DNA of 14,381 nt, taken from assembly GCA_007124075.1 (NCBI GenBank), contig SLFV01000554.1, forward strand, positions 1 through 14,381, in the 5' to 3' direction. The DNA comes from Roseimaritima sp. GTDB lineage: Bacteria; Planctomycetota; Planctomycetia; Pirellulales; Pirellulaceae. The first letter of the stretch is position 1. Each line of letters starts with the position of its first letter. The notes beneath the pieces are model-generated. The model worked only from the letters and a program-made list of their open reading frames with translations, searched no databases and was not told the DNA's origin. The position numbers and the translations under genes are program-made. Shown here piece after piece: positions 5,326-14,381 of the stretch.

Positions 5326-8193
5326 TTAATCTTGGTGCAGGTTGTAGATGACCAGATCCTCGGCAGCGTGATCGGCCGCCCGATAACGGCGTCGTGCCGC
5401 ACGGATGACGTCGCCGGCGATGGAGTCATCGGGTTTGTAACGCAAATGCAAACGGCCATGGCGATCTGCGTTTGTGGTATCCCCCAGCCGTTGATAACAA
5501 CGCTGCAGATTGTAGTGGGCGGTTGCGTTCTCCGAATCGATCGCGAGCGTCTTTTTAAACGTGTCAATGGCTCGACGGATCCATTGCTGCTGCTGGTCGG
5601 CGAAGCGGTCGTCGCGAAACTGCAGCGCACGCTGAAACTGAACCTGCCCCAATTCATTCATCACAACATAGTCGCGACTGAAGTCAAGGTTACGATCGGG
5701 AATTTGCGTAGCGAGAACGGATTGAAAACCTTCGACGGCTCGTTCCAGGTTGCCTTGTTGCGCATCAACCACCGCCGACAGCCACGTCAACGTCCAAGAG
5801 GGCGCTGCAGGATCGGAATGCCGCGCCGCTCGGCGGAGCGCCTCGACCGCATCGTCCGGTCGTCCTTCGACCTGATAGACGCGAGCCAAATTCAGCGGGC
5901 CATCAAAACGGCCCAGTTTTTCCACCTGCTGAAATGCCTCTTCGGCCTGTTTCAGTTGGGCCTTTCCTTTCAGCAACAAACCAATGCCGTAGTCGTTCCA
6001 ACGCTGCCACAAGGGGATCCGCGCGGTCTGGCTGGGCGGCAGCGGCTGGTCCACGCCAGCGACCGGCAACGTGACTTGGGCGCTGGCCAGAGTAACAATT
6101 GGCAGCGGGTTGCCGTAAGGTTGGCCACGCGTGTGGCCACGTAACGGGTGATCATCGGGCCCGTGGGCGGCGGCAACTATTTCCATGAATTCCGCATCAA
6201 ACTTGCGATAACGCAGGCGAACATCAATCGTGACAGGGGCGGTCAATTGCGGTGGCAGTTCCAGCCGATAATGGACCACATGGCTGGCCCCGGGGGGGAT
6301 CTGATTATTGTACAAAGGCACGCGAATATCTTGCGTGTTGCGGCGGTTAATCCGGTCGCCTGTTTGGTCCAGCATAAAAATATTCACAAAGTGCGACCAA
6401 CGATCTACTTGGCCAGATTCATCGATCAATCCGCTGTGAGCAATCAACTGACCGTCGCTGCTGACCCGGACCTCGACCCACAATTCGTTGGAATCCGCAG
6501 TGCCTTCCGTTAGTGGATGTCCCAGCGTTAGTGTCCGCAAGACGGTTTCCAGCAGGTAGGTTTCCCCGGGACGCAGGACGGGACGTTCGGGCCCCAGGGG
6601 CGCCATAAGCTGTCCATCGACGCTGCCATCTTGACGAATTCCGAATAGGTCAACACGTACTGAATCGCGGAGGAACTGGCGATGTGCCTCCTCTGCTTCG
6701 TGCATCTGCTTCAGCCAAGCCATCGCGGTGTTGGCACCGGGAAACAAATGGTTGTGGACCTTCAATTTGCCCGACGGATCAAAGTAGTTGGCCGCAAAGT
6801 CGTTGGACTCCTTCAGCGGCATGTGACACCCATTGCAGTTCGTATGCGCGGTTTCAGGGTAATAAAAGCTTCGAGCGCTGTGGCCCGACACCCCCGACAG
6901 CAGAAAGGTGTCGTAATGGTTTTGGCCGCGAAGAAACTCCTTGTAGCCAGTTAGTTCCAGCGGCAAGTGGACCTTGTGACAGGTGGAACAGAATTCGGCG
7001 GTCTTGTGATGCGGTTTGAGGAAAGTTTCCTTATGGAATTGCGGTTTCGCTTTGACCAACTGGCGATTCACCCATTGCAGCATTTTGTTGTCACTGAACG
7101 CGAATGGATAGTGGACAGGCTGCTGGATCGTGTAATCCGCGTTTCCGCGGTTGCTGTTGACTTGCGTGATCGAATGACATGCCGTACACGTAATCCCCGC
7201 CTGCGATGTGGGATCATGCAAGTCGTCGTACAACGGATCGTCGAACGCACCGCTGAAGAATGGGACCGGATCGTGACATCCGGCGCACCACCGCGATGCT
7301 TGCATTGAACCATCGCGGTCCAACAGTGCTTTGCGCGTCTCGCGGATACTGGCCAGATAGACCGGGTTGTTGAAGGAACTGAAACGATGGGCGCTTCGCT
7401 CCCAGTCGCGATGCACATCCGCGTGGCATTCGCGACAGTAATCATCCATCATCATCACATCAGCGGAGATAAAATTTCCGCTTTCGGTCCGAGCAAGCGA
7501 CGGGTGAAAGTATTGTTGACCGTCGGCCGGTGATGTCTGGTTCCCGTGACGTGGATCCTGAGTATGCAGCAGCGCCAGGAAGGCGACGGTCAAGCCGACA
7601 CCGGACACGTATATCGCGCCATACCTCCACCGGATTCGCGGGCCCGCCAAACGATGCAGGACGTAGAGCCAAACCGCGGCAAGGGGCGATCCGATGTGAA
7701 CCCAGTAAGCGATCGATCGCCCCATGGGATTCTTCAGTTCCATCCCGCCGACGCGAAACAGCAAAAGTCCCGAAACCAGTAGACACAACGAAACCGCGAA
7801 CAAAGCGTAGCCAACCCGGATCGCCATTGGATTGCCCCGATGCCGCGCATTTGCCATGTGGATAACGGCAAACACCAAGAACGGGACAATGAAAAGCAAC
7901 CCCAGCAATAAATGAGCGAGGAACATTAACTGATAAAAATAATTCTGGTACGACTCCTGCCGCAGCCACTGCAAAGCGGTGATCGTCAGAAGGTACGCAC
8001 TGTTTGCGACCAGTAAGCCAAGCAACAGCAACACGAGGTAATAAATCCACCGCAATCGGGGGCCGATCGGCTGGACCGGCCGAACCGGGTTGGAGCCACG
8101 TCCAACATGGCCGACACCCGACAACGTCACGGGCGCGGTGGTCTGAAGGTTGACAGGGGAGGATCCTGAGTCACCGGCGGAGGATTTGACCAT
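5326..8193 (-). CDS. Membrane multihaem c-type cytochrome fused to TPR domain
   Basis: 955 residues from ATG 8193. About five hydrophobic segments (49-72, 86-112, 126-148, 163-182, 190-209) come first. Two of them carry His pairs: His94/His112, and His166/His180, whose 14-residue spacing suits b-type haem ligation. Five CxxCH c-haem sites follow in the external part: CRECH (253), CAGCH (303), CTACH (336), CSTCH (402), CNGCH (453), in the style of cytochrome c554-like proteins. After a beta-rich stretch (about 510-710), TPR-like helices fill about 727-945. I infer electron transfer between the quinone pool or membrane and an external partner; no substrate site is recognisable. A TTG at 8247 would add 18 residues; neither start has a Shine-Dalgarno, so I prefer the ATG. 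The stop abuts the CRTAC1 start. Confidence 0.88.
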   Translation of the reverse strand: MVKSSAGDSGSSPVNLQTTAPVTLSGVGHVGRGSNPVRPVQPIGPRLRWIYYLVLLLLGLLVANSAYLLTITALQWLRQESYQNYFYQLMFLAHLLLGLLFIVPFLVFAVIHMANARHRGNPMAIRVGYALFAVSLCLLVSGLLLFRVGGMELKNPMGRSIAYWVHIGSPLAAVWLYVLHRLAGPRIRWRYGAIYVSGVGLTVAFLALLHTQDPRHGNQTSPADGQQYFHPSLARTESGNFISADVMMMDDYCRECHADVHRDWERSAHRFSSFNNPVYLASIRETRKALLDRDGSMQASRWCAGCHDPVPFFSGAFDDPLYDDLHDPTSQAGITCTACHSITQVNSNRGNADYTIQQPVHYPFAFSDNKMLQWVNRQLVKAKPQFHKETFLKPHHKTAEFCSTCHKVHLPLELTGYKEFLRGQNHYDTFLLSGVSGHSARSFYYPETAHTNCNGCHMPLKESNDFAANYFDPSGKLKVHNHLFPGANTAMAWLKQMHEAEEAHRQFLRDSVRVDLFGIRQDGSVDGQLMAPLGPERPVLRPGETYLLETVLRTLTLGHPLTEGTADSNELWVEVRVSSDGQLIAHSGLIDESGQVDRWSHFVNIFMLDQTGDRINRRNTQDIRVPLYNNQIPPGASHVVHYRLELPPQLTAPVTIDVRLRYRKFDAEFMEIVAAAHGPDDHPLRGHTRGQPYGNPLPIVTLASAQVTLPVAGVDQPLPPSQTARIPLWQRWNDYGIGLLLKGKAQLKQAEEAFQQVEKLGRFDGPLNLARVYQVEGRPDDAVEALRRAARHSDPAAPSWTLTWLSAVVDAQQGNLERAVEGFQSVLATQIPDRNLDFSRDYVVMNELGQVQFQRALQFRDDRFADQQQQWIRRAIDTFKKTLAIDSENATAHYNLQRCYQRLGDTTNADRHGRLHLRYKPDDSIAGDVIRAARRRYRAADHAAEDLVIYNLHQD

Positions 8194-8391
8194 TGGAACA
8201 AGGGGCACGATGTTGCGAATCGCCAGGCATTCCCGGTTGCCGTACAATGGGGTGTGTCAAGCTGGCGGGGGAGAGGAGAAGATCAACGTGGAAGTGAATC
8301 CCAACTGGTTTACAATTGACGGGCTGTCAGCGGCATAGGCTGCCAGACCCGACCGGAATCCTGGGTAATAAGTGTATGGTATCCCGGGACG
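8194..8391. other. Divergent intergenic region (198 bp)
   Basis: It separates the minus-strand cytochrome gene from the plus-strand M50-like gene, so both promoters should lie here. A consensus -35 hexamer TTGACA is on the minus strand at 8260-8255, but no matching -10 follows at 16-18 bp. I can place no promoter with confidence. Confidence 0.5.
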
Positions 8392-9498
8392 ATGATCAAC
8401 AAAACAAATTGCATCGTAGGAATAATGCCTGGAACCACCAATCGCAGCGATTCCAATCCTGATCTACCCCGGCGTCATCGGTTGGGTCAACTTCGGCAGC
8501 CTTTGCTGGCAGCGCGGTGGGGGACGATTGAAGTTCAGATAGGGTGGAGCCTGCCGATTTTTTTTGTTTTGCTCTTTGGGGGGGGATGGTGGTTTCGGGG
8601 TCTTCCGGGCAACGCGGATCTTCCGGTGTTGTCTGGCATTTTGGCGGTTTCGATGGTCGCCGGGGCGATCCTGCAAGGTTTGCTGAGAATGTGGACTGCC
8701 GCGACGCTGGGGGCACGGTTGCCACGTTTGGTCCTGCGGGCTTTCGGTAGCTGGGGGCCCGTGCATTCACCCCCTGCTCGAAGGGTTGTGTTGGGACTGG
8801 CGGTTCCGATGCTGTGTTTCACGGCAGCGTTCGCGCTTGCTTTGATGCCACCCCATGACCAAGGTATATCAGGACTGTCTTGGACACCTCCCGAACTAAC
8901 TGGTCGCTTGACCGCAACTTCGGTACTGGTGGCGTGCGTTTGGGTGTTGACGTTACAAGCGACGGCCCAGTGTCTGCCGCTACCGGGCTGTCATGGGCGC
9001 GAAGTGCTTGATGGCACCATTGAATTGGCGTTGCGGCGGTGGCCCGTTATCCCGCGCGAAACCGCACTGCGATTGATCCTGACTATTCTGGCCTTCCACT
9101 GGTGGTTGGTCGCCGTCATGTTGCTGGCTTTCACCGGTCCCAACGACCTTGCATATTGGCCCTGGGCCGCACTGATCGCGATTGGTTGTTGGATGACACG
9201 TGACAGCCAGCAGGCGATGGATCTGGGGCTTGCACCGGAGCCGAATGCGTCCGAAACGTGCCGCCCCGCCTGGCGGTCCCCGATGGCGATTTATCGACAG
9301 CGAAAACAACGGGCGAAGTTATTGGCCGCGCGACAGCAAGAGTTTGAGGAGGCGAGCGATTCTGAGCAGCTTGACGCAATTTTGCAGCAGATGCACGAAC
9401 GGGGCAGTGAATCCCTGTCGCCGCAGCAAAGAGCTGTGTTAAAACGCGTCAGTGATCGCATCCGGTCACGCAACCAAGATGCGGAAGTCGGAGGCTAA
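8392..9498 (+). CDS. Integral membrane protein, degenerate site-2 protease (M50-like)
   Basis: 368 residues with about five or six hydrophobic segments between 48 and 270. The layout follows M50 site-2 proteases: IEVQIGWSLPIFFVLL (46-61); VSMVAGAILQGLLRMWTAATL (about 86-106), where HExxH and the following small residues are expected; LGARLPRLVLRAFGSWGPV; then LPLPGCHGREVL (195-206), in the place of the NLLPxPPLDGGRxL motif. HExxH is absent and the DGGR motif has become CHGR, so proteolysis is unlikely. The tail 326-360 (LDAILQQMHERGSESLSPQQ) resembles the short C-terminal domain (DUF6576-like) of planctomycete rhomboid and M50 proteins. It may be a pseudoprotease that binds membrane substrates. 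ATG 8425 is an alternative start. It is alone on this strand. The family call rests on motif layout only. Confidence 0.6.
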   Translation: MINKTNCIVGIMPGTTNRSDSNPDLPRRHRLGQLRQPLLAARWGTIEVQIGWSLPIFFVLLFGGGWWFRGLPGNADLPVLSGILAVSMVAGAILQGLLRMWTAATLGARLPRLVLRAFGSWGPVHSPPARRVVLGLAVPMLCFTAAFALALMPPHDQGISGLSWTPPELTGRLTATSVLVACVWVLTLQATAQCLPLPGCHGREVLDGTIELALRRWPVIPRETALRLILTILAFHWWLVAVMLLAFTGPNDLAYWPWAALIAIGCWMTRDSQQAMDLGLAPEPNASETCRPAWRSPMAIYRQRKQRAKLLAARQQEFEEASDSEQLDAILQQMHERGSESLSPQQRAVLKRVSDRIRSRNQDAEVGG

Positions 9499-9520
9499 GG
9501 CAAACGGCAAAGAAAATCAT

Positions 9521-9542
9521 GCCGGGTGAAAACATACCGGGC
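9521..9542 (-). terminator. Possible terminator of the PSD1/DUF1501 unit
   Basis: On the minus strand GCCCGGT and ACCCGGC pair (6 of 7) around an 8-nt loop and are followed by ATGATTTTCTTT. The stem is short and the T-tract is interrupted. It is about 90 bp past the DUF1501 stop in the 132-bp gap between converging genes, where a terminator is expected. Confidence 0.35.
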
Positions 9543-9630
9543 AGCTTGCGCAGCATCCCGACCAATCTCGGCGGTATCCGCAGACTCCGCTTTGTCGGTG
9601 GTGTTCCGTCTGCCGCTTTCCCGAGGCCTA

Positions 9631-11076
9631 TCAGCTCAGGATTCCATCGATCGGGGTTGCGGGCTCCACTCCCGTCAGTCGTTGGTCCAAGCCGCGGAAG
9701 GGATAGACCAATCTGCGATGGTCAATCCCCATCAAGTGTAGGATCGTAGCATTAAGATCCCGCACATGGACGCCATCGCGAACAATGTTATAGCTAAAGT
9801 CGTCGGTTTCCCCGTGAATGGTCCCACCGCGAATCCCGGCTCCCGCCAGCCACATCGAAAAACATTTTGGATGGTGATCCCGCCCGTAATTCGTCTTGCT
9901 TAATTTTCCTTGACAATAGATGGTCCGCCCGAACTCCCCGCCCCACACGACCAACGTATCATCCAGCAACCCCCGTTGTCGCAGGTCGGTTAACAACCCC
10001 GCACATGGTTGATCGATATCGCGGCATTGATTGGGTAAATCCCCGGTCAAATTACCATGCTGATCCCAGCCACGGTGAAAAATCTGCGTAAACAAAACGC
10101 CTCGCTCCGCCATGCGTCGGGAGAGCAAACAACAATTTGCAAACGTGCCGGGGGTCGTAACGTCGGGCCCGTATAAATCCAAGACATGCTGTGGTTCATC
10201 GGCGATGTTTGTCAGTTCCGGCACACTGGCCTGCATCCGAAATGCCATCTCGTACTGCGCAATCCTAGCGACGGTTTCTGGATCGGCAATGCGGGCATGT
10301 TCCGCCTGATTCAATTCGCTCAACGTGTCAAGCATCCGTCGACGCGCTCGCGAATCGACGCCTGCCGGATTCGAAAGGTACAGGACCGGATCACCGCTGC
10401 CACGGAGCGCGATCCCTTGGTACCTGCTGGGCAAAAAACCGTTGTTCCACAGACGGTTGTATAACGCCTGGGCCTGCTTGCGACCCGTCCAACTGGCAGT
10501 CATCACCAGGAAAGCAGGCAGATCCTGGTTCTCACTGCCCAGCCCGTAGCTTAACCATGAACCCAAGCTAGCCTTTCCGGGCAATTGGTCTCCGGTGCAA
10601 ATGAACGTAATTGCGGGGTCGTGGTTGATCGCTTCGGTGTAAACCGAACGGACCAGCGCCAGTTCGTCGACCTTCGTGGCCGTGTGCGGCAGCAGTTCGC
10701 TGACCATCATTTCCGATTGGCCATGCGGTTGGAAACGATAGATACTGGGAGCCAGTGGGAACCGGGCTTGGCCGCTGGTCATGGTGGTCAAACGCTGTCC
10801 CTGCCGAATCGATTCCGGGAGGTCCTTGTCGTACCACTGTTCCATTTTGGGTTTCGGATCCCACATGTCGATTTGGCTGGGGCCCCCCGACATGAACAAA
10901 TAGATCGCGCGTCTTGCCTTAGGCGGGTGGTGCGGCAGTTCGGGCAAACCACCGCGCTGGGCCTGCACACCGACGCCGCTGGCGTGCGAACGTTTTTGTT
11001 CCAAGGCCGCCAGGGCCGCAACGCCCAGGCCTGCGGAGGTTTGAGAAAAAAAGTGGCGACGAGTCAAAGGATGCAT
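9631..11076 (-). CDS. DUF1501 protein with Tat-type signal
   Basis: 481 residues. The N-terminus [20 protein letters not shown] has a twin-arginine motif (Arg6-Arg7) before a hydrophobic stretch, so export in folded form by Tat is likely. The body matches DUF1501, a family related to the alkaline phosphatase/sulfatase superfamily. The landmarks are [16 protein letters not shown] (61-76), a central [15 protein letters not shown] and [20 protein letters not shown], with acidic and His residues that could bind metal. No reaction is established for the family. The start is backed by GAGGA (11086-11090), 9 nt upstream. It follows the PSD1 gene by 52 bp on the same strand, the usual planctomycete pairing, which suggests one message and a shared task at the envelope, perhaps in polysaccharide use. 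Length is normal and I see no damage. Confidence 0.93.
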   Translation of the reverse strand: MHPLTRRHFFSQTSAGLGVAALAALEQKRSHASGVGVQAQRGGLPELPHHPPKARRAIYLFMSGGPSQIDMWDPKPKMEQWYDKDLPESIRQGQRLTTMTSGQARFPLAPSIYRFQPHGQSEMMVSELLPHTATKVDELALVRSVYTEAINHDPAITFICTGDQLPGKASLGSWLSYGLGSENQDLPAFLVMTASWTGRKQAQALYNRLWNNGFLPSRYQGIALRGSGDPVLYLSNPAGVDSRARRRMLDTLSELNQAEHARIADPETVARIAQYEMAFRMQASVPELTNIADEPQHVLDLYGPDVTTPGTFANCCLLSRRMAERGVLFTQIFHRGWDQHGNLTGDLPNQCRDIDQPCAGLLTDLRQRGLLDDTLVVWGGEFGRTIYCQGKLSKTNYGRDHHPKCFSMWLAGAGIRGGTIHGETDDFSYNIVRDGVHVRDLNATILHLMGIDHRRLVYPFRGLDQRLTGVEPATPIDGILS

Positions 11077-11085
11077 AACGGCAGG

Positions 11086-11090
11086 TCCTC
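11086..11090 (-). promoter_or_regulatory. Ribosome binding site of the DUF1501 gene
   Basis: GAGGA on the minus strand, 9 nt before the ATG at 11076. It lies in the 52-bp gap after the PSD1 stop, so this gene has its own initiation signal rather than relying on coupling. Confidence 0.6.
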
Positions 11091-11128
11091 GGGAGAATGC
11101 GGTGTTGGTGGGCGATTCGCAGTCGCTA

Positions 11129-14100
11129 TCATTTGGTCACGACTTCATCAAGGTTCAGCAACGTGTTGGCCACCAAGGTCCAGGCTGCCAACGACGGTTG
11201 GTCGCTTCCAGCCAAGGCGTCCACTGCCGCGGAGTCTTCGCTGTAGTGGCGGACCAGGTCACGATGCAGTGTCAGCAACGCGGTCCGTTCCGCAGCCGTC
11301 GGTTGACGGGCAACCACCCTTGCAAATAATGCATCGATTCGCTGCTGATCGTCTAGATTGGTCTGAGCGAAAAATCTTTCTGCCAACTGACGTGCCGCCT
11401 GAACATGCTGTACCTCATTTAGCAGCAGCAGAGCTTGCAGTGGCGTATTGGTGCGTTCGCGACGAGCGGTACACGCTTCGCGGCTGGGAGCGTCAAAGGT
11501 GGTGAATTGTGGTGGCGCGCTGGTCCGTTTCCAGAAGGTGTACAGACTACGTCGATAAATTTTGTCACCTTCGTCCGCCGTAAAACGTACGGTGTTGCTG
11601 CCCGAATACCCGACGGCCGACCATAATCCGGGAGGCTGCGGCGGTTTGACACCTGGGCCGCCCACCTGTTCAACCAGCAAGCCGCTGACCGCCAGCGCTT
11701 GGTCGCGCAACATTTCGCCATCCATGCGAAATCGCGGCCCACGAGCAAAAAAACGGTTATGCGGATCAAGTTCCAGCATTTTCTCGTTCACAGCATGGCT
11801 GCGACGATAGGCGGCGGAACTGACCACTTGTCGCATCAGTTGTTTGACGTCCCAACCGCTTTCTTGGAAATCCACAGCCAGATAGTCCAGCAGTTCGGGG
11901 TGGCTGGGCGACTGTCCTTGCAACCCGAAGTCCTCGCTGGTGGCGACCAAGCCCGTGCCGAAAAGCTGTTGCCAAAATCGATTGACCGCAACACGAGCGG
12001 TCAACGGATGCTGGGGGTCGACCAGCCACCGCGCCAACCCCAGGCGATCCCGTGGCGCATCTTCGGGCAGCGGAGGTAAAAACGCTGGCACGTCGCGCGA
12101 AACAGGGTCCCCCGGTTGGTCGTACTCCCCACGGAGCATCACATGCGCAGTACGCGGTTGGGCCGTCTCCTTCCAAACAAGCGTTACCGGTACCGACTCC
12201 TCGGTGCCTTGACGCTGTTTCCGCAAAGCCGCCTGTTGGTCCTGCAGCGCCAACCAGTCAGGATGCCGACAGACGACTTGGCGGTAAAATCGACGCAGCG
12301 ACTGCGTCTCAGCTTCGGAGCGTTGGTCGGGCGGGATCATTGCCAATGCCCGCAAACTGTGGGGCTGCGGAATTGCGGGACTGCGCAACGCGTATGTGAT
12401 CCACGAATCGCCGCGATGACGAATCACCTTGATAAATATCTGGTTCTTGCCCGCCTGAAATTCAAGTGGAATTTCCTTGCCCAAGGCCCGCAGCGGGCGT
12501 TCGCCGAGCGATTGTCCGACCAGTTTGCCGTTCAGCCAGACTTGGACGCCGTCGCTGGTTCCCAACAGCAACGTCGCGGATTGCGGTGTTGGGGCGGTCC
12601 ACTGCCGATGCAACCAAACGACGGAGAGCTGATCCTCCAGCGTCGGTAGGGCAGATGGCACAACGGCGGCAAGCTCTTCGTCGGTCTGCCAAACATAATC
12701 TTGATCACGAAAGCGGACCGTAGCCCCCGGTTGTGGGGCTTTTTGAATATCAACATGCTGGGCATCGTGAGCCGCATCGGCCGATTCGGTAGGAAACGGC
12801 CCTAGGCGTTGCCAGGATGACGCCTGGATCTGTTTTTCCGGTGCAACTTCTGGCAGTTGGTCACTGACCGACACGCGAACTCGCGAAAATTGGTGACCCG
12901 CCCATTGCGATTGAAACTTCAAGACCACGCGTAGATCGGTCGGTTCCCCAACACTAAGCCAATCCCGTGTCGCAAACCAGGCGGTCCGTGGGCCCGGATG
13001 CAAATGGCCGCCGACCCCCCAGCCTTCATCCGTGGCGACTTTTCCATCAAACGCGTAGGAGACCGCAAACTTACCCTCGGGCTGCTCGAAATCGGCTTCC
13101 GCAAACGCAATCTTGACCGGCAACCAGGGTTGATCACTCCCCGCAGACCGGGTCTGCAGTTCGATCGCCGACAGCACCGCGTTGCCATTGGCCGACATCC
13201 CCGGTCGTCCTCCGGGACCATCGGTCAGAACCTCCAGCCGAACGTATTGCAAACCCGATTGCAGCGGCAACGGGGCCTCCAGCGTCAACTCATCGCGCGG
13301 AGGGGGCGTCCCCGTACTGACCAAGACCCCCGCCTCGTCCAGGTGCAATGTCACTGTCGATTCTTCAGCGGTCCGGTAATGCTGCGGGTGCAGGATGGTC
13401 CACTCCGCCGGACGATCACGCATCAGTGTTTGTTCCCACTGCGATTGAGCTTCGTCGACCGTGGGCAGCGGCCCCTCGGATTCGCGTTGCAACTGGTCAA
13501 GCTCCGCGTCGATTTCGGCCAGCAGACGTTCATGTTCGGCGGTCGGGACCGGCAGATTCGGTGGATGGTCTTTCTTATTCCCATCCAAAGCACGGCCGTC
13601 CAGGCTATTGAAAAACGCGTAAAGCGAGTAAAACTCGCGCTGCGAGATCGGGTCGAACTTGTGGTCATGGCAAGTCGCACACTCCGTCGTCAACGCCAAA
13701 AAAACGGTCCCAAACGCATCGGTCCGGTCAACAACGTTACGAAAGAAAACCTCGTCGTAAATGGATCCGCCTTCGCTGGTCGTCACGTTCAGCCGATTAA
13801 AGCCGCTGGCAATCAATTGCGAACGGGTTGGCTCCGGCAATAAATCGCCTGCCAATTGTTCCGTAATAAATTGGTCAAAAGGCAGGTTGTCGTTGAAAGC
13901 TTGGACAACCCAGTCTCGGTAAGCCCACATTTCACGATAATTATCCAAGTGCAAACCATGCGTGTCTCCGTATCGGACCAGATCCAACCAAAACCGGGCC
14001 ATGTGTTCGCCGTATCGAGATGACGCCAACAAACGATCCACTGCGGCTTGATAGGCAGATTCCGAGGGATCGGCTGCAAACAAGGCGACTTCCTCCGGTG

Positions 14101-14381
14101 TCGGGGGCAGCCCTGTCAGGTCCAGGGTCAAACGACGCAGTAGCCGTTGGGGCGATTCGGGGGCATTGGCCTTCAAACCAAGTGGATGCAACCGTTTCGA
14201 GACGAAGTAATCGATGGAGGTTTGACCGTCCCGTTTTTCCGACAATGACGGTCGTTGTGGCGAGGTAAAGGCCCAGTGCTGCTGGTAATTGGCCCCCTGG
14301 TCAATCCATCGCCGAAGCATTGCTCGTTCGCTGGCGGACAGCGGTTTTCCATGTCCAGGCGGCGGCATCAATTCATCGGGA
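11129..14381 (-). CDS. PSD1 protein: DUF1549 (PSCyt2) and DUF1553 cytochrome-like protein, 5' end beyond right edge
   Basis: The frame is open to the right edge (about 1083 codons). The first visible residues, [15 protein letters not shown]...LRRWIDQGA, are the end of a PSCyt1 haem domain, so the signal peptide and first haem site lie outside the window and the apparent TTG start at 14371 is internal. Numbering from that TTG, the DUF1549/PSCyt2 domain (about 52-255) has [23 protein letters not shown] and one c-haem site CATCHDHK (Cys231, His235). The middle holds two beta-rich inserts: a discoidin-like region (about 320-500) and a PA14/galactose-binding-like region (about 510-670, with [16 protein letters not shown]). 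DUF1553 (PSD1) follows at about 790-1040 ([34 protein letters not shown]). It is expected outside the cytoplasmic membrane. Homologues often sit with sulfatases and DUF1501 genes; the function is unproven. The DUF1501 gene follows. Confidence 0.93.
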   Translation of the reverse strand, partial: PDELMPPPGHGKPLSASERAMLRRWIDQGANYQQHWAFTSPQRPSLSEKRDGQTSIDYFVSKRLHPLGLKANAPESPQRLLRRLTLDLTGLPPTPEEVALFAADPSESAYQAAVDRLLASSRYGEHMARFWLDLVRYGDTHGLHLDNYREMWAYRDWVVQAFNDNLPFDQFITEQLAGDLLPEPTRSQLIASGFNRLNVTTSEGGSIYDEVFFRNVVDRTDAFGTVFLALTTECATCHDHKFDPISQREFYSLYAFFNSLDGRALDGNKKDHPPNLPVPTAEHERLLAEIDAELDQLQRESEGPLPTVDEAQSQWEQTLMRDRPAEWTILHPQHYRTAEESTVTLHLDEAGVLVSTGTPPPRDELTLEAPLPLQSGLQYVRLEVLTDGPGGRPGMSANGNAVLSAIELQTRSAGSDQPWLPVKIAFAEADFEQPEGKFAVSYAFDGKVATDEGWGVGGHLHPGPRTAWFATRDWLSVGEPTDLRVVLKFQSQWAGHQFSRVRVSVSDQLPEVAPEKQIQASSWQRLGPFPTESADAAHDAQHVDIQKAPQPGATVRFRDQDYVWQTDEELAAVVPSALPTLEDQLSVVWLHRQWTAPTPQSATLLLGTSDGVQVWLNGKLVGQSLGERPLRALGKEIPLEFQAGKNQIFIKVIRHRGDSWITYALRSPAIPQPHSLRALAMIPPDQRSEAETQSLRRFYRQVVCRHPDWLALQDQQAALRKQRQGTEESVPVTLVWKETAQPRTAHVMLRGEYDQPGDPVSRDVPAFLPPLPEDAPRDRLGLARWLVDPQHPLTARVAVNRFWQQLFGTGLVATSEDFGLQGQSPSHPELLDYLAVDFQESGWDVKQLMRQVVSSAAYRRSHAVNEKMLELDPHNRFFARGPRFRMDGEMLRDQALAVSGLLVEQVGGPGVKPPQPPGLWSAVGYSGSNTVRFTADEGDKIYRRSLYTFWKRTSAPPQFTTFDAPSREACTARRERTNTPLQALLLLNEVQHVQAARQLAERFFAQTNLDDQQRIDALFARVVARQPTAAERTALLTLHRDLVRHYSEDSAAVDALAGSDQPSLAAWTLVANTLLNLDEVVTK

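Noticed and set aside
5077..6144. 355-residue plus-strand frame opposite the cytochrome and CRTAC1 genes
   Set aside because: It is antisense to two strongly supported genes and has low-complexity, Arg/Gln-rich sequence with no motif.
8232..8260. Sigma-70 promoter for the cytochrome gene based on the perfect TTGACA at 8260-8255
   Set aside because: No -10-like hexamer is found 16-18 bp downstream; the region there is GC-rich.
8150..8338. 62-residue plus-strand frame in the divergent region
   Set aside because: About 40 bases overlap the cytochrome start, there is no ribosome binding site, and the sequence is unrecognised.
9519..9749. 76-residue plus-strand frame in the gap between converging genes
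   Set aside because: Half of it lies antisense to the DUF1501 C-terminus, with no ribosome binding site and no family resemblance.
12998..13843. 281-residue plus-strand frame opposite the PSD1 gene
   Set aside because: It is antisense to conserved PSD1 sequence, and its Arg/Gln-rich composition is typical of shadow frames.
11129..14371. Treating the TTG at 14371 as the true start of the PSD1 gene
   Set aside because: The frame stays open to the window edge and the residues around it are the conserved end of a PSCyt1 domain, so the gene begins outside the window.

Overview
The window reads as chromosomal DNA of a member of the phylum Planctomycetota, most likely a Rhodopirellula/Pirellula-type bacterium. 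I infer this from protein content alone: a DUF1559 pilin-like protein with the H-X9-DG tail, a DUF1501 protein, a DUF1549/DUF1553 (PSD1) cytochrome protein, a CRTAC1-type VCBS/ASPIC-UnbV protein and a membrane multihaem cytochrome fused to TPRs. Shine-Dalgarno sequences are patchy. I see no tRNA, rRNA, transposase or CRISPR.

Layout, left to right. (1) 1-3064, minus strand: DUF1559 pilin-like gene (3064 to 2015), then a 343-bp gap rich in nested inverted repeats, then a small lipoprotein gene (1671 to 1231) whose stop overlaps the start of a membrane-anchored TPR gene that leaves the window on the left. (2) 3065-3402: gene-free, with an operator-like inverted repeat, a good rho-independent terminator (3272-3305) for the genes to its right, and one arm of a 33-bp inverted repeat whose partner is at 1809-1841. 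(3) 3403-8193, minus strand: a multihaem cytochrome/TPR gene whose stop codon directly abuts the start of a CRTAC1 gene. (4) 8392-9498, plus strand: an integral membrane protein that I read as a site-2-protease (M50) relative which has lost its catalytic motifs. (5) 9631-14381, minus strand: a PSD1 gene truncated by the right edge, followed after 52 bp by a DUF1501 gene.

How the parts fit. Units 1 and 3 both encode envelope proteins with membrane or lipid anchors and large extracytoplasmic repeat domains (TPR, VCBS propeller, pilin-like fold). Unit 3 looks like a redox module: a b-type-like membrane part, five c-type haem sites, and a Ca-binding propeller partner made from the same message. 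Unit 5 is the common planctomycete PSD1/DUF1501 pair, often linked to polysaccharide use, although no sulfatase or glycosidase is visible here to fix a substrate.

The most interesting items are the pentahaem/b-type/TPR fusion coupled to CRTAC1, the catalytically degenerate M50-like protein, and the inverted repeats that bracket the DUF1559 gene.
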